A DNA stretch of 64,000 nt from Candidatus Manganitrophus sp. GTDB lineage: Bacteria; Nitrospirota; Nitrospiria; SBBL01; Manganitrophaceae. Below the pieces are notes generated by a model. That model saw nothing but the letters and a program-made list of their open reading frames with translations, did no database searches and was not told where the DNA came from. Shown one piece after another: positions 11,201 to 19,456 of the stretch. The translations under genes and the position numbers were made by a program. Location: positions 3,244,001 through 3,308,000 of the forward strand of contig CP114561.1 of NCBI GenBank assembly GCA_028865235.1. The letters are read 5' to 3'. Within the stretch, counting starts at the first letter, position 1; each line of letters starts with the position of its first letter.

Positions 11201-12941
11201 TGTAGGTGTATTGTTCGCCGTTTTCAAAGTCTCCATCCCGAAATTCGGGATGCTCCGCGTTGGTATCCCGGACCATGTCCTGTCCGCCGTCGCCGTCGAT
11301 ATGAACTTTGATCGAGGTCGGCGCATTGTTGTTTAAATTGGTATAGACCACTTTATACGTAAAGGGGGTGGAGGCCCCGCCCCCTTTGGGAAAGACGCCG
11401 CCGGTCGAGCCAAAACCGGTGTCTGGACTATAAGAGAGCGCCACCGGGGCGATGTAATTGATCGAAAGATAGACCTGGGTGACCCGGAGGCCGTTGGCAT
11501 TGGTGACGTGTTTGACCACCCCCATCATGTTGTTGATGTCGCTCCAGCTCCAGGGGGCGAGCGTCGCCGGGTTATGGGTGAAGAAGTCGCCGCTGAACGT
11601 TTGATAGCTGGTCGTTCCGCCGAGGAAGGAGAACGGCACCGCAAAATCGCTATCGGTCGGCAGCTGTGGACTGAAGGCGGAGCTGACCGTAAGATCGTTC
11701 CGGTCGGTCACAGTAGAAACCGTTCGGGTCTGTCCCATCGCCGTAATCTGACTTCCGGCCGCCAGTTGAGATGTGAAGCTGGTGGCGTTTCCATGAATAG
11801 TGGTGGCCCCGGTGGAATAGATCGTTCCGGCGCCCGGCACCTCATCAAAGCTTTTAAGGAAATCAATGCCGTTGGTCCTGATTCCAATCTGCAGATTGCA
11901 TGGAATGGTAATACACTTTGCAACGACGTTCAGCCGCACCCCCGTGATTATCGTTGTGGCGGCGGGGAAATCGTCGATGTCAATATAAAGTGTGTCGTCC
12001 TGGGTCAGACTTTGTGCATAGGAGGTGTCGCTGTCGTGGGAGTCTAAGTTCGCGGCCTCTCCACTCGACGGGTTGAAGCCCCATCCGATGTAGGTCCAGG
12101 CTGTCCCGGCCGAAAGATTTGGCGAGAAAGCGCTGTTAATTGTGAGGCTGGTGGCGCTGGCGATCGCGGTGACGGTTCGGGTCTGCCCGTTGGCTGTGAT
12201 CTGACTTCCGACGATCAGTCTCGTATTAAAATTGGTGCCCGATCCTGTGACCGTGGTGCTGCTGGAAGAGATCGTTCCGGCGCCGTTCCAGGACGACGTG
12301 AGGGCATTTTTCCCGGAAGGGGAGAGGGACTTTGTAAAATTGACCTTCACAAAAAGTTCGGTGACCCGAAGGGCGTTGGCGTTGGTTGAATGCTGCACGA
12401 TCGGAATCAATGAGTTGATGTCGGCCCAGGTCCAAGCTGCACTCGTCCTTGGATTGGTTGTGTAGAGGGTGCCTGAATAACTTCGGTAAGAGGTGCTTCG
12501 GACCGTTTTGGTGCTGCCGAGGCGGTCGCTCGTATCGGATGTTCCGGCTCGGAATCCCAGCTGGATGCCGGTGCTTGACGACCCGGTAACCCTGGCCATG
12601 GCAAAGACCTGAACATCATTGATTTGAAATCCAACGAGGGTCGTGTCGTCCAAATCCATGTAGATCTTGTTGCCCGAAGCGCTGTTTTGGATATAGCCTC
12701 CGGTTGTTGTGTCGCTGTCATTGGTGTCGAAAACGTTTGCATAGGTGAATCCGCCACCGACGACCGTCCAAGTCCCCACTGTGGCAAACGTGCCGTTTTG
12801 GCCGCTCGGATGCAGAATGAGGGTTTCAGCAAGGCTGGACGTGGCAGGGAGAAGAATCGCTGCGAGGAAGAGTAAGCCGGCGATAAAAATAGGACATAGT
12901 CGGAGGAAAGATGTTTTTCCGAATGGTGTTCGTTTCCTCAC
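5274..12941 (-). CDS. Giant modular repeat exoprotein (about 2,555 residues)
   Basis: A very large secreted protein. The GTG start at 12941 is chosen because a strong Shine-Dalgarno (AAAGGAAGGG) lies six bases upstream and a signal peptide (IFIAGLLFLAAILLPATSSLA) follows. A longer reading frame would run into the riboswitch. The mature part alternates three kinds of module. Type A (six copies) has NGDTSYA, LYIDMDD and W(T/S)W-DI-N-L-VV-H blocks. Type B (seven copies) is marked by TPFTYKVVYT, then KVHIDG and NGEQYTYT. Type C (five copies) is marked by GQTRTVTAI and AFSPNLS. One fibronectin type III domain and a terminal domain with WNMVSVPM and LWQGYWLQ close the protein. This architecture fits a surface adhesin or matrix protein. 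Control by c-di-GMP supports that inference; no transporter for it is visible. Confidence 0.85.
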   Translation of the reverse strand: MRKRTPFGKTSFLRLCPIFIAGLLFLAAILLPATSSLAETLILHPSGQNGTFATVGTWTVVGGGFTYANVFDTNDSDTTTGGYIQNSASGNKIYMDLDDTTLVGFQINDVQVFAMARVTGSSSTGIQLGFRAGTSDTSDRLGSTKTVRSTSYRSYSGTLYTTNPRTSAAWTWADINSLIPIVQHSTNANALRVTELFVKVNFTKSLSPSGKNALTSSWNGAGTISSSSTTVTGSGTNFNTRLIVGSQITANGQTRTVTAIASATSLTINSAFSPNLSAGTAWTYIGWGFNPSSGEAANLDSHDSDTSYAQSLTQDDTLYIDIDDFPAATTIITGVRLNVVAKCITIPCNLQIGIRTNGIDFLKSFDEVPGAGTIYSTGATTIHGNATSFTSQLAAGSQITAMGQTRTVSTVTDRNDLTVSSAFSPQLPTDSDFAVPFSFLGGTTSYQTFSGDFFTHNPATLAPWSWSDINNMMGVVKHVTNANGLRVTQVYLSINYIAPVALSYSPDTGFGSTGGVFPKGGGASTPFTYKVVYTNLNNNAPTSIKVHIDGDGGQDMVRDTNAEHPEFRDGDFENGEQYTYTAASLSSGQHTYYFAASDGSDSTQKPATGTLAGPGVQIPAGTDTILPSGENALSIGDWGFNGADATTALDTSDGNTSYADLDASQKGEVLYIDMDDSALTGSITSVQVSAVMCAPSSSASVRIGLRLNGTDYVSTAFSVAVSSSCGTYTTYTPASALYKINPDTGKGWTWDDLNEMIGVVLNESTNDLRITRFSVAVVHTPVILSFAEDPGYDSLDGVSPDSGKSTTAFTYKVIYTQANGTAPAANNPKVHIDGNATGVAMTLDTGASDPSLYNGDYLDGEQYTYTAPAGYSTGTHNYYFSVSDGTNSVLFPVTGNFSGPAVSLPAGSFTLFPTDVADGTAGFSFCNSGFRRSDCFNSETALDTNDGDTSYARGRRSSDLLFMTMDDAQDNGQFITQVQVSAVVRSESGTANFTLGLSSAETLIESGTLTASTSYVTRSGDAYGFNPLTGAPWTWVDIQNLVAVVNHTNNTRMRITQLYVVVSYGPVRLQNSIEAGYISDGVSPNLGNTTTSFKFKTVYYQVNNVAPAAGNPKIHLDGNATGVAMTLDATASAALRDGNYTNGEQYIHTATLAQGTHNYYFSATDGTNTARLPAGTATFSGPDVALNGGAPNLTPSGKATIVASTGWTFCNATPTCSTNGSTGYTAAEALDTSNGDTSFARSTVNGDRLYMEFDDPAALSDALTITSIQLFAVARDTSGATTTGFDFGLRLGSDDYLSGTTKTPPDAYGAAIAGAVYTTHPATGENWTWNDIKGMRAVIVHQTNSNEIRVTQLYLTVSYSPIQLTYSTDPRYFDDGVDPNGGTTTTQFKYRIVYTQAYGLAPAAGYPKVHIDGSVGGVAMTLDTEAPAELQDGNYTNGEQYLYTTTLGAQGTPHNYYFDVSDGTNTVRTPLSGTLSGPVVSANTPTLSFASQTGYGLMSAGTGTLTTSGTSTVTGTGTSFTTQLQVGTTITSASGQTRTVTAVTNNTSLTVDTPFSPNLSGAAFTYSVWSGTGTLTTSGTTTVTGSGTSFTTQLQVGSTITASGQTRTVTAIASNTSLTVDMAFSPNLSAASFTFANGLPLRGVEPNTGTVDTQFTYKVVYTDADNNPPVTGYPRLLLDYNTTVYAMSLDGGAAASLRDGNYTNGEQYTVTVYLPNPGTHAYSFDATDGVTAVFWPLDGDGFLAPSVTDSVSSGVLIYPASRNAQTSGFTFLGTDQDPSTALDAGFAGNGTLSNAASSTTVTGVGSNFSAAAVGSILTAGSPEQKQRITAIANDTSLTTAAAFSPNLSGVPWRYDGDISYARGTRNTHRLYMNMDDISRNAAITSVQFFAIVRDNGSSNVSFSVGLQAGGTDYTTGYTTPGTSTYTTYAGALHNTNPKTGTTWTWNDVAGLLGVVKHNQSCTNFSGCKEIRVTQMYIRVNYNSLPTLSYSPEGGYFGTDGIDPDGWNPNHIFTYKVVYASGSNFAPTSLKVFIDGDGGHEMIHDGEFITNDPLRNGDYTDGEQFYYKTAVNGLAVGPHNYYFLANDGSNTYRLPTSGTLSGPNVSVNEPFLQFSSESGYGTDGINPNNGESGSTQFKYKVIYTHPDNNRPLYVKVHIDGAQEGSLAVDSSAAAALKDGNYVNGEQYSYTTNLGVGNHTYLFEATDGAKQVFLPVVPSLGLLSGPTVTDLIAPNAVTNLAISARTPTSTTLTWTAPGDAGTGTGCPCGTVASYNIRYSTLKIVDDAATPGAGEIRFSDATSAGASLTPKVAGTTETVTVTGLNPNTPYYFAMKSTDAKPWTSAMSNVVNASANPPVPSTNLISSWNMVSVPMTPSPADVATVFGSSVGIPVNIRKWVSTGTTSQTGSFATLSATDTVQAGIGYFLESPDTTRFLNPAGSANAAATFSIPLMQGYNIIGNPYTKDIALDATCVSRNGGSGTCNASANAATFKSYANAAAAGWVGNALYHWDGAAYTFRTYNDPDPAMKATLQLWQGYWLQVTDANAANTYSLIVVKP
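8038..8445 (-). repeat. Tandem pair of type-C modules inside the giant exoprotein gene
   Basis: Two adjacent near-identical coding repeats of about 200 bases each. Both encode the same series: GTLTTSG, TTQLQVG, GQTRTVTA, NTSLTVD, FSPNLS. They are the closest pair among five copies of this module in the gene; more diverged copies lie near 7400-7600, 11640-11860 and 12110-12290. The high identity of the pair indicates recent duplication, and such stretches are prone to recombination and to assembly collapse. Boundaries are approximate. Confidence 0.7.
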
Positions 12942-13150
12942 GGATTGCCCTTCCTTTGGGTTTTCTGTTCTCCGGTTCCGTCCGCCGGATGAATAAAATT
13001 TACTACCGGTATATCCTAAATCAAGTATATCGTTGCCCCGCTCACAGTCAACAGGAATCATTACACAATGATGTCGGTTGTGTCGCTTCCACATCTCCTG
13101 CTGATCTAAATTTATCGTGAGCGCCGACTGGGTGGTTTTCATTTGCATCC

Positions 13151-13186
13151 AAAAAAAAAGCTCATACCACCTTTGTGGATGAGCTT
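13151..13186 (-). terminator. Intrinsic terminator, expression platform of the c-di-GMP riboswitch
   Basis: On the minus strand a 12-base-pair stem (AAGCTCATCCAC with its partner, one bulged base) is followed directly by nine T. It lies between the riboswitch aptamer and the giant exoprotein gene, so it is placed to act as the transcriptional off-switch. Confidence 0.85.
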
Positions 13187-13288
13187 CGAGCGATAGCCGC
13201 TTCGGTAATCCTTGCAACCCTATCTTTATCAGACTTAGGTCAAGGACTTTGCGCCCCTGCTCTTTCGAGAAGGGTAGCTCTTGTCGGT
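13187..13288 (-). promoter_or_regulatory. GEMM-I (cyclic-di-GMP class I) riboswitch aptamer
   Basis: Read on the minus strand, the segment contains the conserved GEMM-I landmarks in order. First is a stem capped by a GAAA tetraloop (CTCGAAAGAG). Next is GGCGCAAAG followed by CC, then CCTAA. Last come GGTTGC and GGATTACCGAAG, which correspond to the conserved tetraloop receptor and 3' stem. The spacing matches the well-known Vc2 aptamer from Vibrio cholerae. A sigma-70-like promoter lies just upstream and an intrinsic terminator just downstream, giving a complete switch in front of the secreted-protein operon. Some GEMM-I members prefer cyclic GMP-AMP; I cannot tell the ligand apart by eye. 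The sense of control (on or off) is not decided here. Confidence 0.88.
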
Positions 13289-13317
13289 GGCATCAATGGT
13301 TTCTTTATGTAAGCATA

Positions 13318-13346
13318 ACTATACGGCGGGGATGTCATTGCGTCAA
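13318..13346 (-). promoter_or_regulatory. Sigma-70-type promoter of the riboswitch operon
   Basis: On the minus strand TTGACG (13346-13341) and TATAGT (13323-13318) are separated by exactly 17 bases. Transcription would begin near 13310, just before the aptamer. This is one of the best promoter matches in the window. Confidence 0.8.
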
Positions 13347-13387
13347 GGGGAATAGTATTCCAATTTTGTATGATGTGGGATGGTAAT

Positions 13388-14836
13388 TTAGTTGGGATCC
13401 GCGTGAAAAAAAACGGAAAGCGTGTTGTCCCCGGCATTGGTGACCGCCAGATCGTCTTTCCCATCGCCGTTCAGATCTTGGGCCACGATCGCCAGGGGCT
13501 GATTGCCGGTTGATTGTTGGATCGGATCGGAGAAAAGACCGTTGCCTGTATTCAATAAAATTGAAATGACTTTATTGTTGCTGTTTGAGACAGCAATATC
13601 GGGATTTCCGTCGTCGTCAAAATCTCCCGTTGCGGCAAATTCGGGGCGTCCTCCCCCGGCGAGCGGTAATGTTTGGCCTGAAAAATTTCCGGCACCGTCT
13701 CCAAACAACAGCGTCAGATCGCCGCTGACACTGTTGACGACAGCCAGGTCGATATTCCCATCGCTGTCCCAGTCTCCGGAGATAATTGCATTGGGACCTG
13801 TTCCGACGGAAATCGGCGGCTCCGGGCTATCAAAACCGCCGGCGCCGTCATTGAGCAAAATCGCAACCTTGTCGTCTGATCCGAGCACGACGGCCAGATC
13901 GGTTTTTCCATCTTTATCCAAGTCGGCGGCAAGAAGCGCGATGGGCCCGCTCCCTTCGCTCGGAAAAGGAAGCGGAGATTGGAAAGTTCCGTCTCCGTTT
14001 CCGAGGAACAAAGAAATATCGCTTGTGGAGAGATTGGCGGTGGCGAGGTCTTGGTTGCCGTCGTTGTCGAAGTCGGCTGTCACGATTGCGATGGGACCGT
14101 TGCCGGAGGAAGGAATTTCCGTGGTTGGACCGATTCCGGTATGAATCCCCAGGAAAAGAGAGATGGATGAATCTCCGAAATTCACTACGGCCAGATCGTC
14201 AAATGAATCGGGCCCAAAACGTCCTGAAACAAGCGATTGAGGAAAAACGCCGACCGAGAAAGTCTCGGCGGCCGAGAATAGTCCGTTCCCCGTCCCTTTC
14301 AAGAGTGAAATGGAGTTGTCGTCTACATTTGCGACGACTAAGTCCACGGAACTGTCATTATTAAAGTCGCCGGCAGCAACAGCTGAAGGGGTGGTTCCCA
14401 CAGGATAAGTTGTCGGGCTAGAGAAGAGACGGAATGTCACTTCCACCGCCGTTGTTCCGGAGACCCCATCCGCGGAGGCGGTGATGGTCGCCGTTCCTTC
14501 CGCGATGCCGGAGGCGAGGCCGTTGGCATCGATGCTGACAATATCCGGATTATCCGAAGACCAGGTAAACGTCACACTGGAGATCGATGTTCCGTCCGCA
14601 TCCCGTGCGGTTGCACTGAACTGTAGGGAACCTGTTTTTGAGATGGTCACGGCCGTCGGGGAGATTTCAATCTCGGCGATGACAGGGGGAGGAGGATCCG
14701 TGCCGCCCCCTCCTCCGCCGCCACCCCCGCCGCAAGCGGCGACAAAGACGGATAAGAATACCCCTAAACAGAGGGGAATTCGAGTAAAGATAGATCGGCG
14801 AAATAACCGATCCGGTATGAAAAATGAGAGTTCCAT
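13388..14836 (-). CDS. Lipoprotein with Big2 Ig-like domain and FG-GAP/VCBS repeats
   Basis: A 482-residue lipoprotein. The signal peptide ends in a lipobox (VFVAAC), followed by ten consecutive glycines and a proline linker. An Ig-like Big2 domain comes next (IEISPTAVTISKTGSLQF through AEGTATITAS). Then about seven FG-GAP/VCBS repeats of roughly 45 residues each carry calcium-binding-type motifs such as GDFDDDGNPDIAV and DLNGDGKDDLAV. These repeats form an integrin-alpha-like beta-propeller, so the protein is probably anchored in the outer membrane and faces outward. No Shine-Dalgarno is clear for the ATG. It is upstream of, and separately promoted from, the riboswitch operon. Confidence 0.85.
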   Translation of the reverse strand: MELSFFIPDRLFRRSIFTRIPLCLGVFLSVFVAACGGGGGGGGGGTDPPPPVIAEIEISPTAVTISKTGSLQFSATARDADGTSISSVTFTWSSDNPDIVSIDANGLASGIAEGTATITASADGVSGTTAVEVTFRLFSSPTTYPVGTTPSAVAAGDFNNDSSVDLVVANVDDNSISLLKGTGNGLFSAAETFSVGVFPQSLVSGRFGPDSFDDLAVVNFGDSSISLFLGIHTGIGPTTEIPSSGNGPIAIVTADFDNDGNQDLATANLSTSDISLFLGNGDGTFQSPLPFPSEGSGPIALLAADLDKDGKTDLAVVLGSDDKVAILLNDGAGGFDSPEPPISVGTGPNAIISGDWDSDGNIDLAVVNSVSGDLTLLFGDGAGNFSGQTLPLAGGGRPEFAATGDFDDDGNPDIAVSNSNNKVISILLNTGNGLFSDPIQQSTGNQPLAIVAQDLNGDGKDDLAVTNAGDNTLSVFFHADPN

Positions 14837-14849
14837 CGGTATTTAAAAG

Positions 14850-14876
14850 ATTATCTCTCGACCGGAAATCTGTCAA
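14850..14876 (-). promoter_or_regulatory. Possible sigma-70 promoter of the FG-GAP lipoprotein
   Basis: On the minus strand TTGACA (14876-14871) is followed after 15 bases by GATAAT (14855-14850). The -35 is perfect but the spacer is short, so this is a tentative call. It ends about 14 bases before the ATG. Confidence 0.4.
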
Positions 14877-15026
14877 ACTGCTGTAATGAAGATCGGTTCT
14901 AAAGAAAGAGGTCGGATGGTCGGTCCATTTGAGGAGACTGATATTTTTATGTTCCAGGGAATTCATCGTTTATGATATTGTAATTCTGACAGATTTGAGA
15001 GCGTACCCACGGATAAGGGGAAGAAA

Positions 15027-16834
15027 TTGAAAGAGTCCGGATTGCCGACTTGGAATTTGAGCGATTTGTATCAAGGGATCGATGATCCCAAAATCGAGGC
15101 CGACCTCCGCGATTCGCTCCAGCAGGCCGAGCGGTTCGAGCAACAATATCGGGGCCGCATTCTTTCGGACGAGATGACCGGAAAGCGTTTTTTCGAAGCG
15201 CTGGAAGAGTTGGAATCGATTCGGGAGCGGGTCGATCGGGTTCTTGCATATGCTTACCTTGTTTTTGCCGCCGACACGCAGAATCCTAAACATGGGGCGC
15301 TGCTTCAGCGAACGCAGGAGCGCTTTACCGAACTTCAGCGTCATCTCCTCTTTTTTGAATTGGAATGGACCGCGGTACCGGAGAAGAAAGCCGAGGAAGG
15401 GATGCAAGCGCCTGAGCTATCGAGGTATCGTCACTTTTTGGAGTCGATCCGAAAATGGGCGCCACATCGGCTTTCGGAGGCCGAAGAAAAAATCTTGGAG
15501 GAAAAGGCGAACACCGGCATCCGCGCCTTTCAGCGGCTCTTTGATGAAACGATCAATCAGATTCAATTTCAGGTCGACATCGACGGAGAGCGCCGTTTAC
15601 TCACCGAGCAAGAGGCGCTCGCCTTGCTTTACGAGCCGCAGCGCGAGGTCCGGCGGGCGGCGGCCAAAGGACTGACCGAAGGGTTGGAGAGGAACGCCTC
15701 GCTTTTTACATTCATCTTCAATCAAATTGTGGCCGATCATGCCAGCGATGACCGGCTGCGCCGTTTCCCCGACCCGATGGCCTCCCGGAATTTATCGAAC
15801 GAGATCGAGCCTGCCGCGGTCGATGCGCTCCTCGCCGCCTGCGAATCCTACTACGGTTTGGTCGCTCGCTATTATCGATTGAAGAAGGAACAGCTCGGTC
15901 TGGATCAACTCTACGACTACGACCGTTATGCTCCAATGACTGCCAGAACGGAGCCGATTCCGTTCGATAAGGCAAAGGGACAGGTCCTCTCGGCCTTTAC
16001 CGACTTCTCGCCACAGGTGGCTGAAATCGCCTCTCTTTTTTCGAGAAACATTGGATCGATGCTCCGGTTCGACCCGGCAAACGGGGAGGGGCTTTCAGCC
16101 ACGGAACCGTTCCGAGCGTTCATCCGTATGTCTTCGTCAATTATCTTGGGAACCCCCGTGACGTGATGACCCTGGCGCATGAGCTCGGACATGGGGTGCA
16201 TCAGTGGGTGTCGCGCCGGCAAAATTACTTCAACTTTGATACGCCGCTCACCACTGCAGAGACCGCCAGCGTCTTCGCTGAGATGCTTGTCTTTCATCGG
16301 TTGCAGAGCGAAGAACAGGACCCGAAAAAAAGATTGGCGCTTCTGATGGAAAAACTCGAGGAGAGTTTCGCAACCATCTTCCGGCAAGTGGTTCTCTGCC
16401 GATTTGAACAAAGGGCGCATGCGGCGCGAAGGACGGAAGGAGAACTCAGCCCGGATCGAATCAATCAACTTTGGCTCTCGGAAAACCGTGCGATGTTCGG
16501 CGACGCGTTGACGCTGACCGATGATTATCGATGGTGGTGGATGTACATCTCCCATTTCATTCACTCCCCTTTTTATACGTATGCCTACGCCTTCGGACAC
16601 CTTCTTGTCCTCGCTTTGTATCATCAATATAGAGAAGAGGGAGAGACCTTCGTCCCGAAATATCTCGAGCTTCTCTCGGCCGGGGGCTCGCAACCGCCTA
16701 ATCAATTAATCCAGGAAAAAATCGGACTGGATATTACGAAGCGTGATTTTTGGCAAGGAGGACTCCGTTTCCTGGAGCAGATGGTGGAAGAGGCGGAACA
16801 TCTTGCCGAGAAAACAAAGGATAGACCGATATAG
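15027..16834 (+). CDS. pepF: M3-family oligoendopeptidase F, frame broken at a T6 run
   Basis: A zinc metallopeptidase of about 602 residues once repaired. The first frame (from TTG 15027, WNLSDLYQGIDDP) carries the helical N-terminal domain. The second carries the active site HELGH (about residue 384), with the downstream glutamate in FAEMLVFHR. Frames join at six T (16036-16041) when one T is added. This recovers HWIDAPVRPGKRGGAFS and HPYVFVNYLGNPRDVM, the conserved stretch just before HELGH. Length and motifs fit the PepF/M3B group, cytoplasmic enzymes that cut oligopeptides. Both halves are undamaged otherwise, so the break is probably a sequence error. The gene is divergent from the FG-GAP lipoprotein. 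Confidence 0.9.
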
Positions 16835-16877
16835 ACCGATATGGATGAGGAGAATAGGGATTAAAGCATCTTCATTT

Positions 16878-16907
16878 TTGGACAAGGTCTTTAAAGTTTG
16901 ATACACT
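16878..16907 (+). promoter_or_regulatory. Possible sigma-70 promoter for the nucleotide-sugar genes
   Basis: TTGGAC (16878-16883) and TACACT (16902-16907) are 18 bases apart and end 27 bases before the ATG at 16935. The match is moderate. Confidence 0.45.
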
Positions 16908-16934
16908 TCTCCGAAAAAATGTAGAGGGAAATCG

Positions 16935-18221
16935 ATGACGGCGACGAAATTAGAAGATCGGATCACCATTGCAATTATCGGCCTGGGCTATGTCGGCCTT
17001 CCTCTGGCGGTTGAATTCGGAAAAAAATTTAAGACAATCGGATTTGATATCAACGCAAAGCGGATCGAAGCGCTCGAGAAGGGATTCGATGCCACCCTGG
17101 AGGTTTCGGAAGAGGCTCTTCGCGCAGCCGAAAAACTCGTCTACACAACCGACCGGCAGGGGATCAAAGCGTGCAATTTTTACATCGTAACCGTTCCCAC
17201 GCCGATCGATGCGCATAAACGTCCCGATCTCACCCCCGTGGTCAAAGCCACCGAGAGTGTCGGAGCGGTTTTGAAAAAGGGGGACATTGTCGTTTATGAA
17301 TCGACCGTTTATCCCGGGGTGACCGAGGAGATCTGCGTGCCGATTCTGGAGCAGAAATCGGGCCTGAAATTCAATCGTGACTTCTTCGCCGGGTATTCTC
17401 CGGAGCGGATCAATCCGGGAGATAAAGAACATACCGTCACCAAAATCCTCAAGGTCGTCTCCGGCTCGACGCCGGAGACCTTGGAGATAGTGGATGCCGT
17501 CTATAGATCGATCATTATTGCGGGGACCCATCGTGCGGAATCGATCCGTGTCGCCGAGGCGGCGAAGGTGATCGAAAATACCCAGCGCGATGTGAATATT
17601 GCACTGATCAATGAGCTGGCTCTTCTCTTCAGTCGTTTGGGGATCGACACGGAGGCGGTATTGAGGGCCGCCGGGACGAAATGGAATTTTCTCCAGTTCT
17701 CTCCGGGACTGGTCGGCGGGCATTGCATCGGCGTCGATCCGTATTATCTGACGCACAAAGCACAGGAGGTCGGCTATCACCCCGAGGTGATCCTCGCCGG
17801 ACGGCGGATCAATGACGGTATGGGAAGCCATGTTGCGGAGCAGGTCGTGAAGTTGATGACGAAAAAGGGAATTCCGGTGGTCGGGAGCGACATCCTCATC
17901 CTCGGGCTGACGTTCAAAGAGAACTGTCCCGATATCCGGAACACGCGCGTCGTCGATATTATCCAAGAATTAAAACAGTACAATGCCCATGTGCACATCT
18001 ATGATCCCTGGGCCGACGTTCAGGAAGTGGAGCATGAATATGGCCTCAAACTGGACGAGGCCCTGCATGAGCGCTACTATGATGCGATCATCTTGTCGGT
18101 AGCCCATCAGCAATTCAAGAAATGGACGGCGGACGACCTGAATCGATATGCCAAGGAGCGGCGGGTCATCTACGATGTGAAACATCTCTGGGATCGGTCC
18201 TGGGTCGATGGACGCTTGTAG
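16935..18221 (+). CDS. UDP-N-acetylhexosamine / UDP-sugar 6-dehydrogenase (TviB/WbpA type)
   Basis: A 428-residue cytoplasmic enzyme that oxidises a UDP-hexose(NAc) to the uronic acid with two NAD+. It shows the N-terminal Rossmann motif [10 protein letters not shown] (residues 17-26) and VPTPID, and the catalytic-cysteine motif [11 protein letters not shown]. The C-terminal domain carries [17 protein letters not shown]. These features and the length match the group that includes TviB/VipA and WbpA, which act on UDP-GlcNAc or UDP-GalNAc. The exact substrate cannot be told from sequence alone. The neighbouring epimerase gene suggests that the pair supplies a uronic-acid sugar for a surface polysaccharide. 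No glycosyltransferase or export genes are present in the window. Confidence 0.88.
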   Translation: MTATKLEDRITIAIIGLGYVGLPLAVEFGKKFKTIGFDINAKRIEALEKGFDATLEVSEEALRAAEKLVYTTDRQGIKACNFYIVTVPTPIDAHKRPDLTPVVKATESVGAVLKKGDIVVYESTVYPGVTEEICVPILEQKSGLKFNRDFFAGYSPERINPGDKEHTVTKILKVVSGSTPETLEIVDAVYRSIIIAGTHRAESIRVAEAAKVIENTQRDVNIALINELALLFSRLGIDTEAVLRAAGTKWNFLQFSPGLVGGHCIGVDPYYLTHKAQEVGYHPEVILAGRRINDGMGSHVAEQVVKLMTKKGIPVVGSDILILGLTFKENCPDIRNTRVVDIIQELKQYNAHVHIYDPWADVQEVEHEYGLKLDEALHERYYDAIILSVAHQQFKKWTADDLNRYAKERRVIYDVKHLWDRSWVDGRL

Positions 18222-18328
18222 GGAGAACGTTAAACGTGATTCGTTAGTCATTAATCGTAGATTCTTTTACGTTTAACAATTCACGAGTAACGAATAACAT
18301 TGTTTTATTTTAGCTTTGGAGTTGATCG
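18222..18328. repeat. AT-rich imperfect inverted-repeat spacer
   Basis: Between the two nucleotide-sugar genes lies an AT-rich stretch. GTTAAACGTGATTCGTTA on the left is partly mirrored by ACGTTTAAC and GAGTAACGAAT on the right. The composition differs from the flanking genes. It resembles a small interspersed repeat but no second copy was recognised in the window. Confidence 0.4.
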
Positions 18329-19345
18329 TTGAAGATTTTGGTTACCGGCGCGGCCGGGTTCATCGGCTTCCATCTCTCATCGCGGCTCCTCTCCCAAGGG
18401 CACGAGGTGGTCGGCCTCGATAACTTAAATGATTATTATGATGTTTCTCTGAAACAGGCCCGGCTCAAGCAGCTTGAAGGCCATTCGAACTTTCGGTTGA
18501 TAAAGGCCGATCTGGCGGATCGGCCCAAGGTGGAAGAGGTGTTCCGGAGCGAGCGATACGAGCGGGTCTTCCATCTCGCCGCGCAAGCGGGGGTCCGCTA
18601 CAGCCTCACTAACCCGCATGTCTATATCGAAAGCAACCTGGTTGGATTCCTCCATATTCTGGAAGGATGCCGACACGCCCAAGTCCCCCACCTGATTTAT
18701 GCCTCTTCCAGCTCGGTATACGGCGCCAACACACAGATGCCATTTTCGGTCCACGACCGGGTCGATCACCCGGTTTCACTCTACGCCGCCACCAAAAAAG
18801 CAAATGAATTGATGGCGCATACCTACTCTCATCTTTATCGAATCCCGACCACCGGTCTTCGCTTTTTTACCGTCTACGGTCCGTGGGGACGGCCCGATAT
18901 GGCGCTCTTTCTTTTCAGCAAGGCGATCCTGACGGGAAAGCCGATCGAGCTCTTCAACTTCGGAAAGATGGAGCGCGATTTTACCTACATCGATGACATC
19001 ATTGAAGGGGTGGTTCGCGTGGGGGAGAAGATTCCGGCCCCCGATCCGAACTGGAGCAGCCGAAACCCCGATCCGGCCACCAGTTCCGCCCCATATCGCA
19101 TCTTCAATATCGGAAACAATAATCCGGTTGCACTTCTCAAACTCCTCGATACGCTTGAACAGTGTCTGGGGAAAAAGGGGGAGCGGCGGCTGGTTCCGAT
19201 TCAGCCGGGAGATGTTCCGGCGACCTATGCCGATGTCGATGATCTGATGAAGGAGGTCGGATTCAAGCCGGCGACCCCGATTGAAGAGGGGGTCCGACGC
19301 TTCGTCGATTGGTATCGCGGTTACTATCGGTCTGAACGTCCTTAG
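18329..19345 (+). CDS. UDP-glucuronate 4-epimerase-like NAD-dependent epimerase
   Basis: A 338-residue extended short-chain dehydrogenase/epimerase. The NAD-binding motif GAAGFIG sits at residues 7-13, with LDNLNDYYD typical of UDP-glucuronate 4-epimerases. The catalytic YAATK and the serine cluster ASSSSVYG are both present. C-terminal blocks RDFTYIDDI and [11 protein letters not shown] also fit. The enzyme would convert UDP-glucuronate or a related UDP-uronate to the C4 epimer. Start is TTG at 18329, with a weak TTGGAG upstream. The spacer after the dehydrogenase gene is 107 bases, yet the shared direction and pathway suggest they act together in making a surface glycan. Confidence 0.88.
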   Translation: MKILVTGAAGFIGFHLSSRLLSQGHEVVGLDNLNDYYDVSLKQARLKQLEGHSNFRLIKADLADRPKVEEVFRSERYERVFHLAAQAGVRYSLTNPHVYIESNLVGFLHILEGCRHAQVPHLIYASSSSVYGANTQMPFSVHDRVDHPVSLYAATKKANELMAHTYSHLYRIPTTGLRFFTVYGPWGRPDMALFLFSKAILTGKPIELFNFGKMERDFTYIDDIIEGVVRVGEKIPAPDPNWSSRNPDPATSSAPYRIFNIGNNNPVALLKLLDTLEQCLGKKGERRLVPIQPGDVPATYADVDDLMKEVGFKPATPIEEGVRRFVDWYRGYYRSERP

Positions 19346-19456
19346 ATTTCCCCAATTCCTTAGGGCTCCTTTCTCGAGAATCTACACTTTTTCCCCAATC
19401 CCTCCTTTTTTTCTAATTCGGCTATGCTTGGGCTTTTTAGACGAAAGGAGGGATGT

